Of a stretch of DNA of 64,000 nt, positions 54,745 to 63,136 are shown piece by piece; the stretch's first letter is position 1, and the number at the start of each line of letters is the position of its first letter. Origin of the DNA: Paenalcaligenes faecalis (GTDB lineage Bacteria; Pseudomonadota; Gammaproteobacteria; Burkholderiales; Burkholderiaceae_B); contig NZ_CP106841.1 in assembly GCF_027557445.1 (NCBI RefSeq), positions 2,156,001-2,220,000 of the forward strand, in the 5' to 3' direction. The notes beneath the pieces were generated by a model, which saw only the letters and a list, made by a program, of their open reading frames with translations, did not search any database and was not told where the DNA came from. The position numbers and the translations under genes were made by a program.

Positions 54745-54825
54745 CCCTTGTACTTGGCCTACCATTTTAAAAGGCTTAACTTAGGCAGGAGCTTTGGCTC
54801 CACGATGAAAAAAAAGGGAATAATC

Positions 54826-55269
54826 ATGGCAAGCAACTCGAATGTCAGTACAAACCCAGATCAACTGTTAACAGTGGACGAACTCTTAGCAATGCCCGAA
54901 GACCAGTACATGAATGCGGCTCAATTGGCATTTTTTCAGAACCGTTTGCGTGAACTAGAGCAAGAGATCTTAGCCAATGCAGGGGCAACCACCGAGAATC
55001 TACGCGAGACTCAGTTTGTTCCTGATCCCGCTGATCGCGCAACCATCGAAGAAGAGCATGCTCTAGAACTTCGTACCCGTGATCGTGAGCGTAAACTACT
55101 CAAAAAGGTTCAACAATCTTTAGGATTGATTGACTCCGGTGAGTATGGCTGGTGTGAGGAGACCGGTGAACCCATCGGCCTGAAGCGTTTATTGGCACGC
55201 CCTACCGCAAACCTATCACTAGAAGCCCAAGAGCGTCGCGAAAAGCGTCAAAAACTCTACGGCGACTAA
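54826..55269 (+). CDS. dksA: RNA polymerase-binding factor DksA, zinc-finger-less form
   Basis: 147-aa transcription factor that works with ppGpp at the RNA polymerase secondary channel. A coiled coil with the tip region (DPADRATIEEEHALELRTRD) is followed by a degenerate zinc-finger domain: GWCEETGEPIGLKRLLARPT retains one Cys, while the other three are replaced (LSLEAQERREKRQKLYGD). This C-less layout is, as I recall it, normal for many beta- and alphaproteobacterial DksA proteins and would make it zinc-independent. The ATG at 54826 is preferred over an upstream extension to 54748. Confidence 0.85.
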   Translation: MASNSNVSTNPDQLLTVDELLAMPEDQYMNAAQLAFFQNRLRELEQEILANAGATTENLRETQFVPDPADRATIEEEHALELRTRDRERKLLKKVQQSLGLIDSGEYGWCEETGEPIGLKRLLARPTANLSLEAQERREKRQKLYGD

Positions 55270-55299
55270 TGCGGTAACTCTACGCTTTGCCATTTTGAG

Positions 55300-55328
55300 A
55301 GCCACTCTATTTTGGGTGGCTTTCTTTA
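55300..55328 (+). terminator. Terminator after dksA
   Basis: Stem AGCCAC/GTGGCT with a 10-base loop, followed by TTCTTTAT. It is moderately strong. Confidence 0.65.
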
Positions 55329-55389
55329 TGCCCCTTGAATTATTACCTTACAGCCCCACCTACAAAAACACACAACGCAAAGGATCATA

Positions 55390-55923
55390 ATGGAACAATA
55401 TCACGCCACTACTATTATCGCCGTGCGTCGCGGCAACGAAGTCGCCATTGGTGGCGACGGTCAAGTGACCCTAGGTAATGTGGTCGTTAAAGGCACTGCG
55501 CGCAAAATTCGCCGCCTTTATAAAGACCAGGTGTTAGCCGGTTTTGCCGGAGCAACTGCAGATGCATTCACTCTACAAGAACGTTTTGAGGCCAAACTAG
55601 AAAAACACCAAGGTCACTTATTACGTGCAGCCGTAGAGCTAACACGTGACTGGCGCACAGACCGCGTCTTACGCAAACTTGAAGCCATGCTCATTGTGGC
55701 CGACAAAGAACACACCTTAATTCTGACAGGTAATGGCGATGTACTAGAACCCGAGCACGGCATTGCAGCCATTGGTTCGGGAGGCTCTTACGCGCAATCC
55801 GCTGCCTTGGCGTTACTACATAACACCGAACTTAGCCCGGCAGAGATTGTAAAAAAATCCCTAGAAATCGCTGGTGATTTGTGTATTTACACCAATCAAA
55901 ACCACGTCCTCGAAACTCTATAA
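55390..55923 (+). CDS. hslV: HslV, ATP-dependent protease subunit (ClpQ)
   Basis: 177-aa proteasome-like peptidase. A short propeptide (MEQYHA) precedes the nucleophile TT (THR7) in [20 protein letters not shown], which must be exposed by self-processing. Conserved [19 protein letters not shown] and [16 protein letters not shown] follow. It forms the proteolytic core of HslVU and is cotranscribed with hslU 20 bases downstream. Confidence 0.96.
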   Translation: MEQYHATTIIAVRRGNEVAIGGDGQVTLGNVVVKGTARKIRRLYKDQVLAGFAGATADAFTLQERFEAKLEKHQGHLLRAAVELTRDWRTDRVLRKLEAMLIVADKEHTLILTGNGDVLEPEHGIAAIGSGGSYAQSAALALLHNTELSPAEIVKKSLEIAGDLCIYTNQNHVLETL

Positions 55924-55943
55924 TCATTTAGCAGGTCACTACT

Positions 55944-57278
55944 ATGTCAGCAACAACAATGACCCCCGCCGAAATCGTTTCCGAACTAGATAAAAACATC
56001 GTGGGGCAAAACAATGCCAAACGCTCGGTCGCTGTGGCACTTCGTAATCGCTGGCGCCGCCAGCAGGTCGCCGACCCATTACGCAATGAAATCGTTCCTA
56101 AAAACATTCTCATGATTGGCCCTACTGGTGTAGGTAAAACAGAAATTGCACGTCGTTTAGCCAAACTCGCTAATGCACCGTTCATCAAAGTTGAAGCCAC
56201 TAAATTCACTGAGGTTGGTTATGTAGGTCGTGATGTAGAAACCATCATTCGTGATTTAGTTGATGCATCCGTCAAGCAAACGCGTGAAATTGAAATGCGC
56301 CGCGTCAAACATCAGGCTGAGGATGCCGCCGAAGACCGCATCCTTGATGTGCTTATTCCTCCGTCACGCAATGCCATGGGCGAGCCTGAAAGAAATGAAG
56401 ACTCCAGCGCACGCCAGACCTTTCGTAAGCGTTTACGCGAAGGGACGCTAGACGACACAGAGATTGAGATCGAATTAGCTCAAGCGATGCCGCAAATGGA
56501 AATCATGGCGCCTCCCGGTATGGAGGAAATGACGGAACAGTTACGCGGTATGTTTGCAGGTATTGGACGCGAAAAAACCAAACCACGCAAAATTAAGATT
56601 AAAGAGGCTCTAAAACTCTTAATCGAAGAAGAAGCCGCTAAACGGGTTAACGAAGAAGATCTACGCACTGAAGCCGTGCGTAATGCGGAACAAAATGGCA
56701 TTGTGTTCCTAGATGAAATTGATAAGATTACTGCCCGCGAAGGCAACACCAGTGGCGAGGTCTCTCGTCAAGGTGTTCAACGTGACTTACTCCCCTTAGT
56801 CGAAGGGACAAACGTCACCACCAAATACGGTGTAGTACGCACGGATCATATTCTATTTATTGCCTCAGGCGCTTTTCATCTATCACGTCCCTCTGATCTC
56901 ATTCCCGAGCTTCAGGGCCGTTTCCCTATACGAGTAGAATTAGACTCCTTGAGTGCAGATGACTTTGTACAAATTTTGTCTGATACCGACGCTGCATTAA
57001 CTAAGCAGTATTGTGCTCTGATGGCTACCGAAGACGTGACACTAGACTTCCAGCCCGAAGGGATTCGACGTTTGGCTGAATTGGCGTTCGAGGTCAATGA
57101 GCGAACTGAAAATATTGGTGCTCGTCGTCTTTATACTGTAATGGAAAAACTGCTTGAAGACTTATCTTACGAGGCAGGCTCTAAAGGCGCACAACAGGTC
57201 ACTATTGATGCGGCTTATGTCAATGACAAACTAGAAGAAACCGCAGGTAGCCAAGATTTAGCCCGTTACGTGCTCTAA
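55944..57278 (+). CDS. hslU: HslU, ATP-dependent protease ATPase subunit (ClpY)
   Basis: 444-aa AAA+ unfoldase that feeds HslV. Walker A is [17 protein letters not shown] and the GYVGRD pore motif follows ([17 protein letters not shown]). An I-domain runs from about 110 to 240, and Walker B is [10 protein letters not shown]. The C-terminal LARYVL inserts into HslV. A strong bidirectional terminator follows. Confidence 0.96.
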   Translation: MSATTMTPAEIVSELDKNIVGQNNAKRSVAVALRNRWRRQQVADPLRNEIVPKNILMIGPTGVGKTEIARRLAKLANAPFIKVEATKFTEVGYVGRDVETIIRDLVDASVKQTREIEMRRVKHQAEDAAEDRILDVLIPPSRNAMGEPERNEDSSARQTFRKRLREGTLDDTEIEIELAQAMPQMEIMAPPGMEEMTEQLRGMFAGIGREKTKPRKIKIKEALKLLIEEEAAKRVNEEDLRTEAVRNAEQNGIVFLDEIDKITAREGNTSGEVSRQGVQRDLLPLVEGTNVTTKYGVVRTDHILFIASGAFHLSRPSDLIPELQGRFPIRVELDSLSADDFVQILSDTDAALTKQYCALMATEDVTLDFQPEGIRRLAELAFEVNERTENIGARRLYTVMEKLLEDLSYEAGSKGAQQVTIDAAYVNDKLEETAGSQDLARYVL

Positions 57279-57296
57279 CTATCTGACCTTGATGAT

Positions 57297-57332
57297 AAAA
57301 AATATCGCGGCTTTAGGCCGCGATATTTTTTA
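57297..57332. terminator. Bidirectional terminator between hslU and the CusF-like gene
   Basis: Near-perfect arms (AAAAAATATCGCGGC and complement) with a short loop; the right arm overlaps the stop codon of the convergent gene. Confidence 0.88.
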
Positions 57333-57632
57333 TTTGTTGATCTTCACAATCACATAGTCGCCATCTCGGCGCTCTGCGGTAAATTTGACTTTATCACCCG
57401 GTTTAATATCCCCTAACAAAGCGGGGTCCACTAAATAAACCAAGGTCATACCGGGTAATTCCAATGCATCAATACTGCCGTGTTTGAGGGTGATTTTTCC
57501 TGCAGCCGCATCAATACGACGTACCTCACCAGTCGCTGAACCTTGTTGCGCCATAACAGGACTAACGACCGCAGCCGTAGCACCTAAAGCAAAAATAGCG
57601 GCAGCGGTGTGACGTGTAAATAATAAAGACAT
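57330..57632 (-). CDS. CusF-like periplasmic copper-binding protein
   Basis: 100-aa exported protein with a signal peptide ending VMAQQG. A CusF/CzcE-type OB-fold domain shows GEVRRIDAAAGKITLKHGSI, then ELPGMTLVYLVDP and KVKFTAERRDGDYVIVKI. The metal-site residues of CusF (His36, Trp44, Met47, Met49 in E. coli) are partly kept as H in LKHG and M in PGMT, but Trp is absent from the aligned spot. It is isolated from any Cus efflux pump genes. Confidence 0.75.
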   Translation of the reverse strand: MSLLFTRHTAAAIFALGATAAVVSPVMAQQGSATGEVRRIDAAAGKITLKHGSIDALELPGMTLVYLVDPALLGDIKPGDKVKFTAERRDGDYVIVKINK

Positions 57633-57682
57633 ACAATCCCCTTTTAGTTGGTGTCTCTACTATATTACAACGAGGTCTACGC

Positions 57683-58213
57683 GTGAGTGAAGTTTTTGGC
57701 AACTATGTGTTGCGCCCTGCTACCCCTACCGATATCCCCCAAATCGTCAATTTAATGCGCGATATGGCTATTTTTGAAAAAATGCTGGATCAGTTTGAAG
57801 CCACTGAAGACGCTATTTTTGAAAATATATTTGGCAAAGAGCCAGCGGCCAAAGCCTTAGTCATCACCCCAAAAGATCAACCAGATCATCTTATTTCTTA
57901 TGTTTTCTGGTTTCATAACTACTCCACCTTTAAGGCCAAGCGCGGCTTATATCTAGAAGATATTTATATTGCTCCTGAACACCGCAATCAAGGTTTAGGC
58001 AGTTTTGTATTAAAGCACCTTGCGCAAAAAGCAGTTGAGCTTAACTGCGGACGTTTTGAGTGGGTCGTTTTAGACTGGAACCAAAATGCAATTGAGTTTT
58101 ACCAGCACCATGGTGCCCGTGTGCTCCCAGAATGGCGTATTGTCCGATTAGAAGGTGACGCATTACGCGAGCTGAGCAGCAGATCCTTAAAAAGCAGCAA
58201 CAAGACCTGCTGA
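57683..58213 (+). CDS. GNAT N-acetyltransferase (SSAT-like)
   Basis: 176-aa acetyl-CoA-dependent transferase. The acetyl-CoA loop is YIAPEHRNQGLGSFVLKHLA, with EWVVLDWNQNAIEFYQHHGA typical of the diamine/spermidine acetyltransferase subgroup. The start is GTG with GAGG nine bases upstream. It converges with the RpiR gene. The substrate is unproven. Confidence 0.82.
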   Translation: MSEVFGNYVLRPATPTDIPQIVNLMRDMAIFEKMLDQFEATEDAIFENIFGKEPAAKALVITPKDQPDHLISYVFWFHNYSTFKAKRGLYLEDIYIAPEHRNQGLGSFVLKHLAQKAVELNCGRFEWVVLDWNQNAIEFYQHHGARVLPEWRIVRLEGDALRELSSRSLKSSNKTC

Positions 58214-58223
58214 AACTAATCGA

Positions 58224-59102
58224 TTATTTCCAATAAGCCCCTGTCTGATGCAGTTGGTTTTCAGCTGACTGCAATCCGCTGAGGGCTTTTTTTCCTGTAC
58301 GAGCTAATATCTGCTCAATCAACCCCTCTACTAATGCAATCGCTGCGGCACTGGAGGGAAAGAAAGAAGGAACGTCTGTGCCAAAAATTAAATTGCACTC
58401 CGATTCCAAAGCAATAGGCGCCACTTTACTATCACACAGCGCAATGACCTTACAGCCACTCTCAATCGCTGCCTCATAGACTCGTACAATTTCATGCGAA
58501 TACGGCGCAAAGGCGGTTAACACCACCACATCACCCGCCTGCAAGGCTCGTAGCTCCATCTCTAAGGTCCCTGCCTCTGAACGCAGCATAGCTACTGAAG
58601 GCCTAAATAAGCGATATAAATAATAAAAGGTAAAAGCCGGTGCATGAGAGGCTCTAAACCCAGCCACATAGACCCGTTTTGCTTTCACTAACAAATCAAC
58701 AGCCACAGGGATCGCCTCGGCATTAAGCTCAGGTAAATTCGCAACATTACGGGCTTGAGCCTGAGTCGCCTGACTAAACATCGCTAGTGGATTACGACTA
58801 CGCACCACTGCTTTGGCCTGCTCTGTATAGGCCGAGGGCATCTGACGTAAGGACTGTACAAAGACATCCTTTAGCCCTGACCAACCGCTATAACCCAGCG
58901 CTTGGGCTAAACGAACCAACGTAGCAGGTTGCACACCAGCTTGTGCCGCAATAGTCCGCATAGACGCAATAGGTATATCTCCAGGATGATCGATTAAATA
59001 ACGAGCACTAATTTGAAATTGCGTCGGCATCTCGGCATAGGTCGACTGCAAATGTTGAATCAGGGCTTCAAGAGTTTGTGGGGCTCGGTGTTTTTTACTC
59101 AT
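58224..59102 (-). CDS. MurR/RpiR-family transcriptional regulator
   Basis: 292-aa regulator with an N-terminal HTH_6 domain (PQTLEALIQHLQSTYAEMPT, ASMRTIAAQAGVQPATLVRL) and a C-terminal SIS domain (VYVAGFRASHAPAFTFYYLY, VVLTAFAPYSHEIVRVYEAA), which binds phosphosugar or other ligands. The ATG at 59102 matches the family start; the frame is open to 59150. It is divergent from the aminotransferase operon, and nested GTTTC/GAAAC half-sites lie between them. Confidence 0.87.
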   Translation of the reverse strand: MSKKHRAPQTLEALIQHLQSTYAEMPTQFQISARYLIDHPGDIPIASMRTIAAQAGVQPATLVRLAQALGYSGWSGLKDVFVQSLRQMPSAYTEQAKAVVRSRNPLAMFSQATQAQARNVANLPELNAEAIPVAVDLLVKAKRVYVAGFRASHAPAFTFYYLYRLFRPSVAMLRSEAGTLEMELRALQAGDVVVLTAFAPYSHEIVRVYEAAIESGCKVIALCDSKVAPIALESECNLIFGTDVPSFFPSSAAAIALVEGLIEQILARTGKKALSGLQSAENQLHQTGAYWK

Positions 59103-59160
59103 AAATCGAAGTATATCGTGTTTATTGATGTGTTTAGGCAACATCGACATGATTCATCAT

Positions 59161-59247
59161 GTTTCATTCTACCTACCTATTGATTTATTTGTTTCATGCG
59201 CTATGCTAGTAAGAAACAACTGTTGCACAAATAACATTATACGAAAC
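59161..59247. promoter_or_regulatory. Nested inverted repeats, candidate RpiR operator
   Basis: GTTTC half-sites at 59161-59165 and 59191-59195 and GAAAC half-sites at 59213-59217 and 59243-59247. Like copies are exactly 30 bases apart, and both pairs share one centre of symmetry at 59204. The inner pair extends to TTGTTTC-N17-GAAACAA. The region separates the RpiR gene from the aminotransferase gene. Confidence 0.6.
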
Positions 59248-59290
59248 AGTTGATTCGCCAACCGTATCTCTTTTATTACAGCAGGCCACC

Positions 59291-60643
59291 ATGACACACG
59301 TTTTTCATCGTAATCCGCATAATACCTTGCCTACCGCCGTTTCTGGAGAGGGTATTGAACTCATTGACCAATCGGGCAAACGCTATATTGATGCCTCTGG
59401 TGGCGCTGCTGTATCCTGTTTAGGCCACAGTCATGCAGATGTGATAAATGCCATTCATCAACAAATTGATGCCGTGGCCTACGCTCACACGTCTTTTTTT
59501 ACTAATGATGCTGCCGAAGAGCTAGCTACTTTTTTAGCAGAGCGTGCTCCCGGTGACTTAAATCATGTTTATTTTGTCTCTGGTGGCTCCGAGGCCGTAG
59601 AGGCTGCATTAAAACTGGCTCGCCAATATTTTGTAGAAATAAACCAACCTAGCCGTCGTTTATTTATTGCTCGTCGCCAAAGCTACCATGGGAATACCTT
59701 GGGCGCCTTAGCCATTGGTGGTAATGCCTGGAGACGCGCACCTTTTCTGCCTTTACTGACCGAAGCCCATCATATTTCACCTTGCTACGCCTACCGTGAA
59801 CAACAAGAGCAAGAAACAGAACAGCAATATGCCCAGCGCTTGGCGGATGAACTAGAGCAAAAAATTCTTGAATTAGGTGCTGATAATGTGGCGGCCTTTG
59901 TTGCTGAAACCGTGGTTGGCGCGACTGCGGGTGTGCTTCCTGCGGTCAAAGGATATTTAAAAGCCATACGTGCTGTCTGTGATAAATACGGGGTACTGTT
60001 AATTTTGGATGAGGTCATGTGCGGTATGGGCCGCACCGGTCACCTATTTGCTTGTGCCGAAGACGAAGTCGCTCCAGATCTACTGACTATTGCTAAAGGC
60101 TTAGGTGCGGGGTATCAGCCCATCGGCGCCATGTTAGCTAGCAGTAAAATCTACAATACCATTGTGAATGGCTCTGGATTTTTCCAACACGGGCATACCT
60201 ATATGGGCCATGCCACAGCCTGTGCAGCGGCGTTGGCCGTCCAAAAAGTCATTGAACGCGATCAGCTACTACAAAATGTCACCGAACGCGGACAACAGCT
60301 AAGAGACGAACTGCATGCGGCATTAGATGCCCACCCCAATGTAGGTAATATTCGTGGCCGAGGCTTAATGGTGGGGATTGAGTTTGTGGCTGACAAAACC
60401 ACTAAAGCCCCATTAAATCACACCGAAAAAACGCATGCCAAACTACGTAAGGTCGCGATGGAAAAAGGCTTGTTAATATACCCAATGGGAGGAACCGTAG
60501 ACGGAGTTCACGGTGATCATGTTTTATTAGCCCCCCCATTTATTTGCACTCCTGATGATATTTCGCGTATTGTAGAATTGGTTAGCGCCTCTATTTTTGA
60601 GGTATTACCTTTTGCTATAGAACCTATCGCGTTACGCGCTTAA
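59291..60643 (+). CDS. Class III pyridoxal-phosphate aminotransferase
   Basis: 450-aa PLP enzyme of the omega-aminotransferase type. The PLP-binding region is VSGGSEAVEAALKLARQYF, with ILDEVMCGMGRTG and the Schiff-base Lys in TIAKGLGAGYQPIGAMLAS. HGHTYMGHATACAAALAV fits the taurine/diaminobutyrate/aspartate-aminotransferase-family annotation group. It heads an operon with the CMD-like gene, probably under RpiR control. The amino substrate is not defined by sequence. Confidence 0.88.
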   Translation: MTHVFHRNPHNTLPTAVSGEGIELIDQSGKRYIDASGGAAVSCLGHSHADVINAIHQQIDAVAYAHTSFFTNDAAEELATFLAERAPGDLNHVYFVSGGSEAVEAALKLARQYFVEINQPSRRLFIARRQSYHGNTLGALAIGGNAWRRAPFLPLLTEAHHISPCYAYREQQEQETEQQYAQRLADELEQKILELGADNVAAFVAETVVGATAGVLPAVKGYLKAIRAVCDKYGVLLILDEVMCGMGRTGHLFACAEDEVAPDLLTIAKGLGAGYQPIGAMLASSKIYNTIVNGSGFFQHGHTYMGHATACAAALAVQKVIERDQLLQNVTERGQQLRDELHAALDAHPNVGNIRGRGLMVGIEFVADKTTKAPLNHTEKTHAKLRKVAMEKGLLIYPMGGTVDGVHGDHVLLAPPFICTPDDISRIVELVSASIFEVLPFAIEPIALRA

Positions 60644-60659
60644 TTATTGGAAGTGATTT

Positions 60660-61193
60660 ATGGCCCGTTTGCCCTATGCTGATTTAGCTCAACCTCAAAT
60701 TAATGAACTCGTAACACAGATCGAAGCCGAGCGCGGCAGTGTCATACACCTGTATCAAATGCTACTGCACAGCCCTGCCGTGGCCCAAGGGTGGTTAAAT
60801 CATTTAACTGGAATACGCCTCAACAGCCAAGTTCCAGGCGACCTACGAGAGCTAATCATTATGCGCGTTGCTATCTTAAACCGCGCGCCCTACGAGGCAG
60901 ATCAACACGCCCCCATTGCATTAAAAGAGGGGGTTACTCAGGCTCAGCTAGATGCCTTAGATGATTGGCGCGATGCGAAAGACATCTTTACCGAACAACA
61001 ACGTGCTGTTTTAGCCTACACCGACGAAATGACCCTAAATATCCAAGTCCCTAAGGATATTTATGATGCGGTAGAACAATTATTTAATGAGCAATTAGTA
61101 GTAGAAATTACCGCTACCATTGCCACATATAATATGGTCTCTCGCTTTTTAGAGGCACTGCAAATTCATACGGATGATGCAGATCAAAAATAG
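60660..61193 (+). CDS. Carboxymuconolactone decarboxylase family protein
   Basis: 177-aa CMD/AhpD-fold protein. The core is ELIIMRVAILNRAPYEADQH, then APIALKEGVTQAQLDALDDW. The CxxC redox motif of AhpD is absent (APYEADQH occupies that position), as in the EWxxH subgroup with decarboxylase or unknown functions. It follows the aminotransferase by 16 bases, so it is cotranscribed. Confidence 0.82.
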   Translation: MARLPYADLAQPQINELVTQIEAERGSVIHLYQMLLHSPAVAQGWLNHLTGIRLNSQVPGDLRELIIMRVAILNRAPYEADQHAPIALKEGVTQAQLDALDDWRDAKDIFTEQQRAVLAYTDEMTLNIQVPKDIYDAVEQLFNEQLVVEITATIATYNMVSRFLEALQIHTDDADQK

Positions 61194-61208
61194 CTATTAT
61201 GCATAATC

Positions 61209-61231
61209 GATCGCGGGCTAAGCCCGCGATC
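61209..61231. terminator. Hairpin terminator between convergent operons
   Basis: Perfect 10-base arms GATCGCGGGC and complement with a 3-base loop, 15 bases after the CMD-like stop. There is only a weak T-tract, so efficiency is uncertain. Confidence 0.6.
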
Positions 61232-61249
61232 ATTGCTTTAGCGCCAGCC

Positions 61250-62110
61250 TTAGAGCTGGCTTTGTACATAATCTGCAATCGCTTTAGACAAACCCGCTAA
61301 ACTACGCTGCAAACGCACAAATCCAGCATTTTTCTCAAACGTGATCTCATTCATATAAAGCGTACGATTAATTTCGACTTGAATGCTGTGTTTGTTTTGG
61401 GCTGGCTGTCCCATACGCTCAATGAGTGCGACCCCTTTATAGGGATCATTACGTGCCACAGAATACCCCTCCTCGAGCAAAAACTGTTCAATACACGCAA
61501 TAAAGCCTTCATCACACGTCGTCCCATCACGGTCTCCCAGAACGAAATCGGCGAGTGGTTTATCTGCCAAGCCTAAACCCACATACGCATCTGAGGGCAT
61601 TGAATGCAAATTAACATGCCATAACGCCCCAAACTGCTCATATAGTGCTGATGCCCTGTCTGCCAACGCCTGATGATAAGGTCTATAGTAGTTTTCTATA
61701 CGGCTCTGAACCTCTGCAACCGTCAATGCGCGGTTATAAATCTCTGCGCCTCTGACTTTCTTCCAAATCAATCCATAACCAATTTCGGTTTTAACCGTTG
61801 GTTGTAAAGGATGAGGCCATTTTTCACCCGAAGCGAACAACGCACTATCAATATCATTTTCATCTCGATTAGGATCTATATAGGTACGAGGAAAATTGGC
61901 CTCTAAGAGCGATGCCCCAAACTGGGGCAAAGCTTGCCATAACTCATCCACGTAGGTGTCCTCTCCCTGCCGCAATAAGGGCATCGCTAGGGCCACATTA
62001 AAATCTGCTGGATAAATAATGCCACTGTGTGGCGAATCACACAGTAAAGGCAAGGTAGAGCTCAAAGGTTCATGTAAAACAAATGGTTTAAAGTCAGTGC
62101 TAACCGGCAT
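61250..62110 (-). CDS. N-formylglutamate amidohydrolase-family hydrolase
   Basis: 286-aa metal-dependent amidohydrolase of the FGase family (PF05013): LLCDSPHSGIIYPADF, ANFPRTYIDPNRDENDID, LWHVNLHSMPSDAYVGLG and HSIQVEINRTLYMNE provide the zinc-type His/Glu/Asp pattern. In histidine breakdown FGase yields glutamate and formate, but no hut genes are nearby; here it is ten bases after a peptide-type ABC importer, suggesting hydrolysis of an imported N-acyl or formyl amino acid. The final role is inference. Confidence 0.83.
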   Translation of the reverse strand: MPVSTDFKPFVLHEPLSSTLPLLCDSPHSGIIYPADFNVALAMPLLRQGEDTYVDELWQALPQFGASLLEANFPRTYIDPNRDENDIDSALFASGEKWPHPLQPTVKTEIGYGLIWKKVRGAEIYNRALTVAEVQSRIENYYRPYHQALADRASALYEQFGALWHVNLHSMPSDAYVGLGLADKPLADFVLGDRDGTTCDEGFIACIEQFLLEEGYSVARNDPYKGVALIERMGQPAQNKHSIQVEINRTLYMNEITFEKNAGFVRLQRSLAGLSKAIADYVQSQL

Positions 62111-62119
62111 GGTACACCC

Positions 62120-63136
62120 CTATAAATGAGTTTTATTATCAATTAAATGACAAGCACTACGATGTTCAATATTCATGTTTGTATCCACTACCTGCAATAC
62201 CGGTTGCTCTAGGCGGCATCGATCAAAGGCATGTACACAACGTGGATGAAAAGCACAACCTGAAGGTGGGTCTAAAGGCGAAGGCAGCTCGCCTTGAATA
62301 GGTATAAAGTCTCGTTTTTCTGCCTGCAACTGAGGCAGTTCCTTTAGTAATGCCTGAGTATATGGGTGCTGAGCATGCGAAAAAATGGTTTCTACATCCG
62401 CTATTTCGACCACACGTCCTAAATACATAATAGCCACTCGATCAGCGATATGGCTCACCACACCTAGGTTATGGCTAATAAATAAATAGCTCAGCGTAAA
62501 CTCCGACTGCAACGCCTTAAATAAATTCAGCACCTGAGCTTGTATAGAAACATCTAAAGCCGCTACGGCCTCATCACACACAATCACAGAGGGATTTAAG
62601 GCCAAGGCTCGCGCTATGCCTATACGTTGTCGCTGCCCACCAGAGAACTGATGCGGGTAGCGAAAACGAGTGCTTGGATCTAAGCCTACTTTTTGCATTA
62701 ACCCAATGACAAAATCCTCTAGGTCTGCCTGACGAATCAACCCATGCACCACCGCAGCCTCGCCAATGCTGTCCAACACCCTCATGCGTGGATTTAAGGA
62801 TGAAAAAGGATCTTGAAAAATCATTTGCACCCGCAGCTCGTACTCTTTGCGCGCACGAGCCGACAGCTCTGTAATAAGCTGTCCATTATAGAAAATCTGA
62901 CCGTGACTTGGATTCAGTATCCCCGCCACCATACGTCCCAATGTCGATTTACCACAGCCTGATTCACCCACAATCCCAAGCGTTTCACCTGTACGTAATT
63001 GCAAATCCACCTGACTTACTGCATGCACACTCGCCAAGGGCTTTTGACCACTTAGACGGCGTATGAAACGAGAAAACACATCTTCGTCGGGAGAAAAATC
63101 GCGCCCCAGTTGTTTAAGTTCAATCACATTATCCAT
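62120..63136 (-). CDS. Dipeptide/oligopeptide ABC transporter ATPase (DppF/OppF type)
   Basis: 338-aa ATPase: Walker [18 protein letters not shown], signature [18 protein letters not shown], Walker [15 protein letters not shown] and the C-terminal oligopeptide-transporter segment [17 protein letters not shown], which often binds Fe-S in relatives. It overlaps the preceding ATPase gene by eight bases. It is followed by the amidohydrolase. Confidence 0.92.
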   Translation of the reverse strand: MDNVIELKQLGRDFSPDEDVFSRFIRRLSGQKPLASVHAVSQVDLQLRTGETLGIVGESGCGKSTLGRMVAGILNPSHGQIFYNGQLITELSARARKEYELRVQMIFQDPFSSLNPRMRVLDSIGEAAVVHGLIRQADLEDFVIGLMQKVGLDPSTRFRYPHQFSGGQRQRIGIARALALNPSVIVCDEAVAALDVSIQAQVLNLFKALQSEFTLSYLFISHNLGVVSHIADRVAIMYLGRVVEIADVETIFSHAQHPYTQALLKELPQLQAEKRDFIPIQGELPSPLDPPSGCAFHPRCVHAFDRCRLEQPVLQVVDTNMNIEHRSACHLIDNKTHL

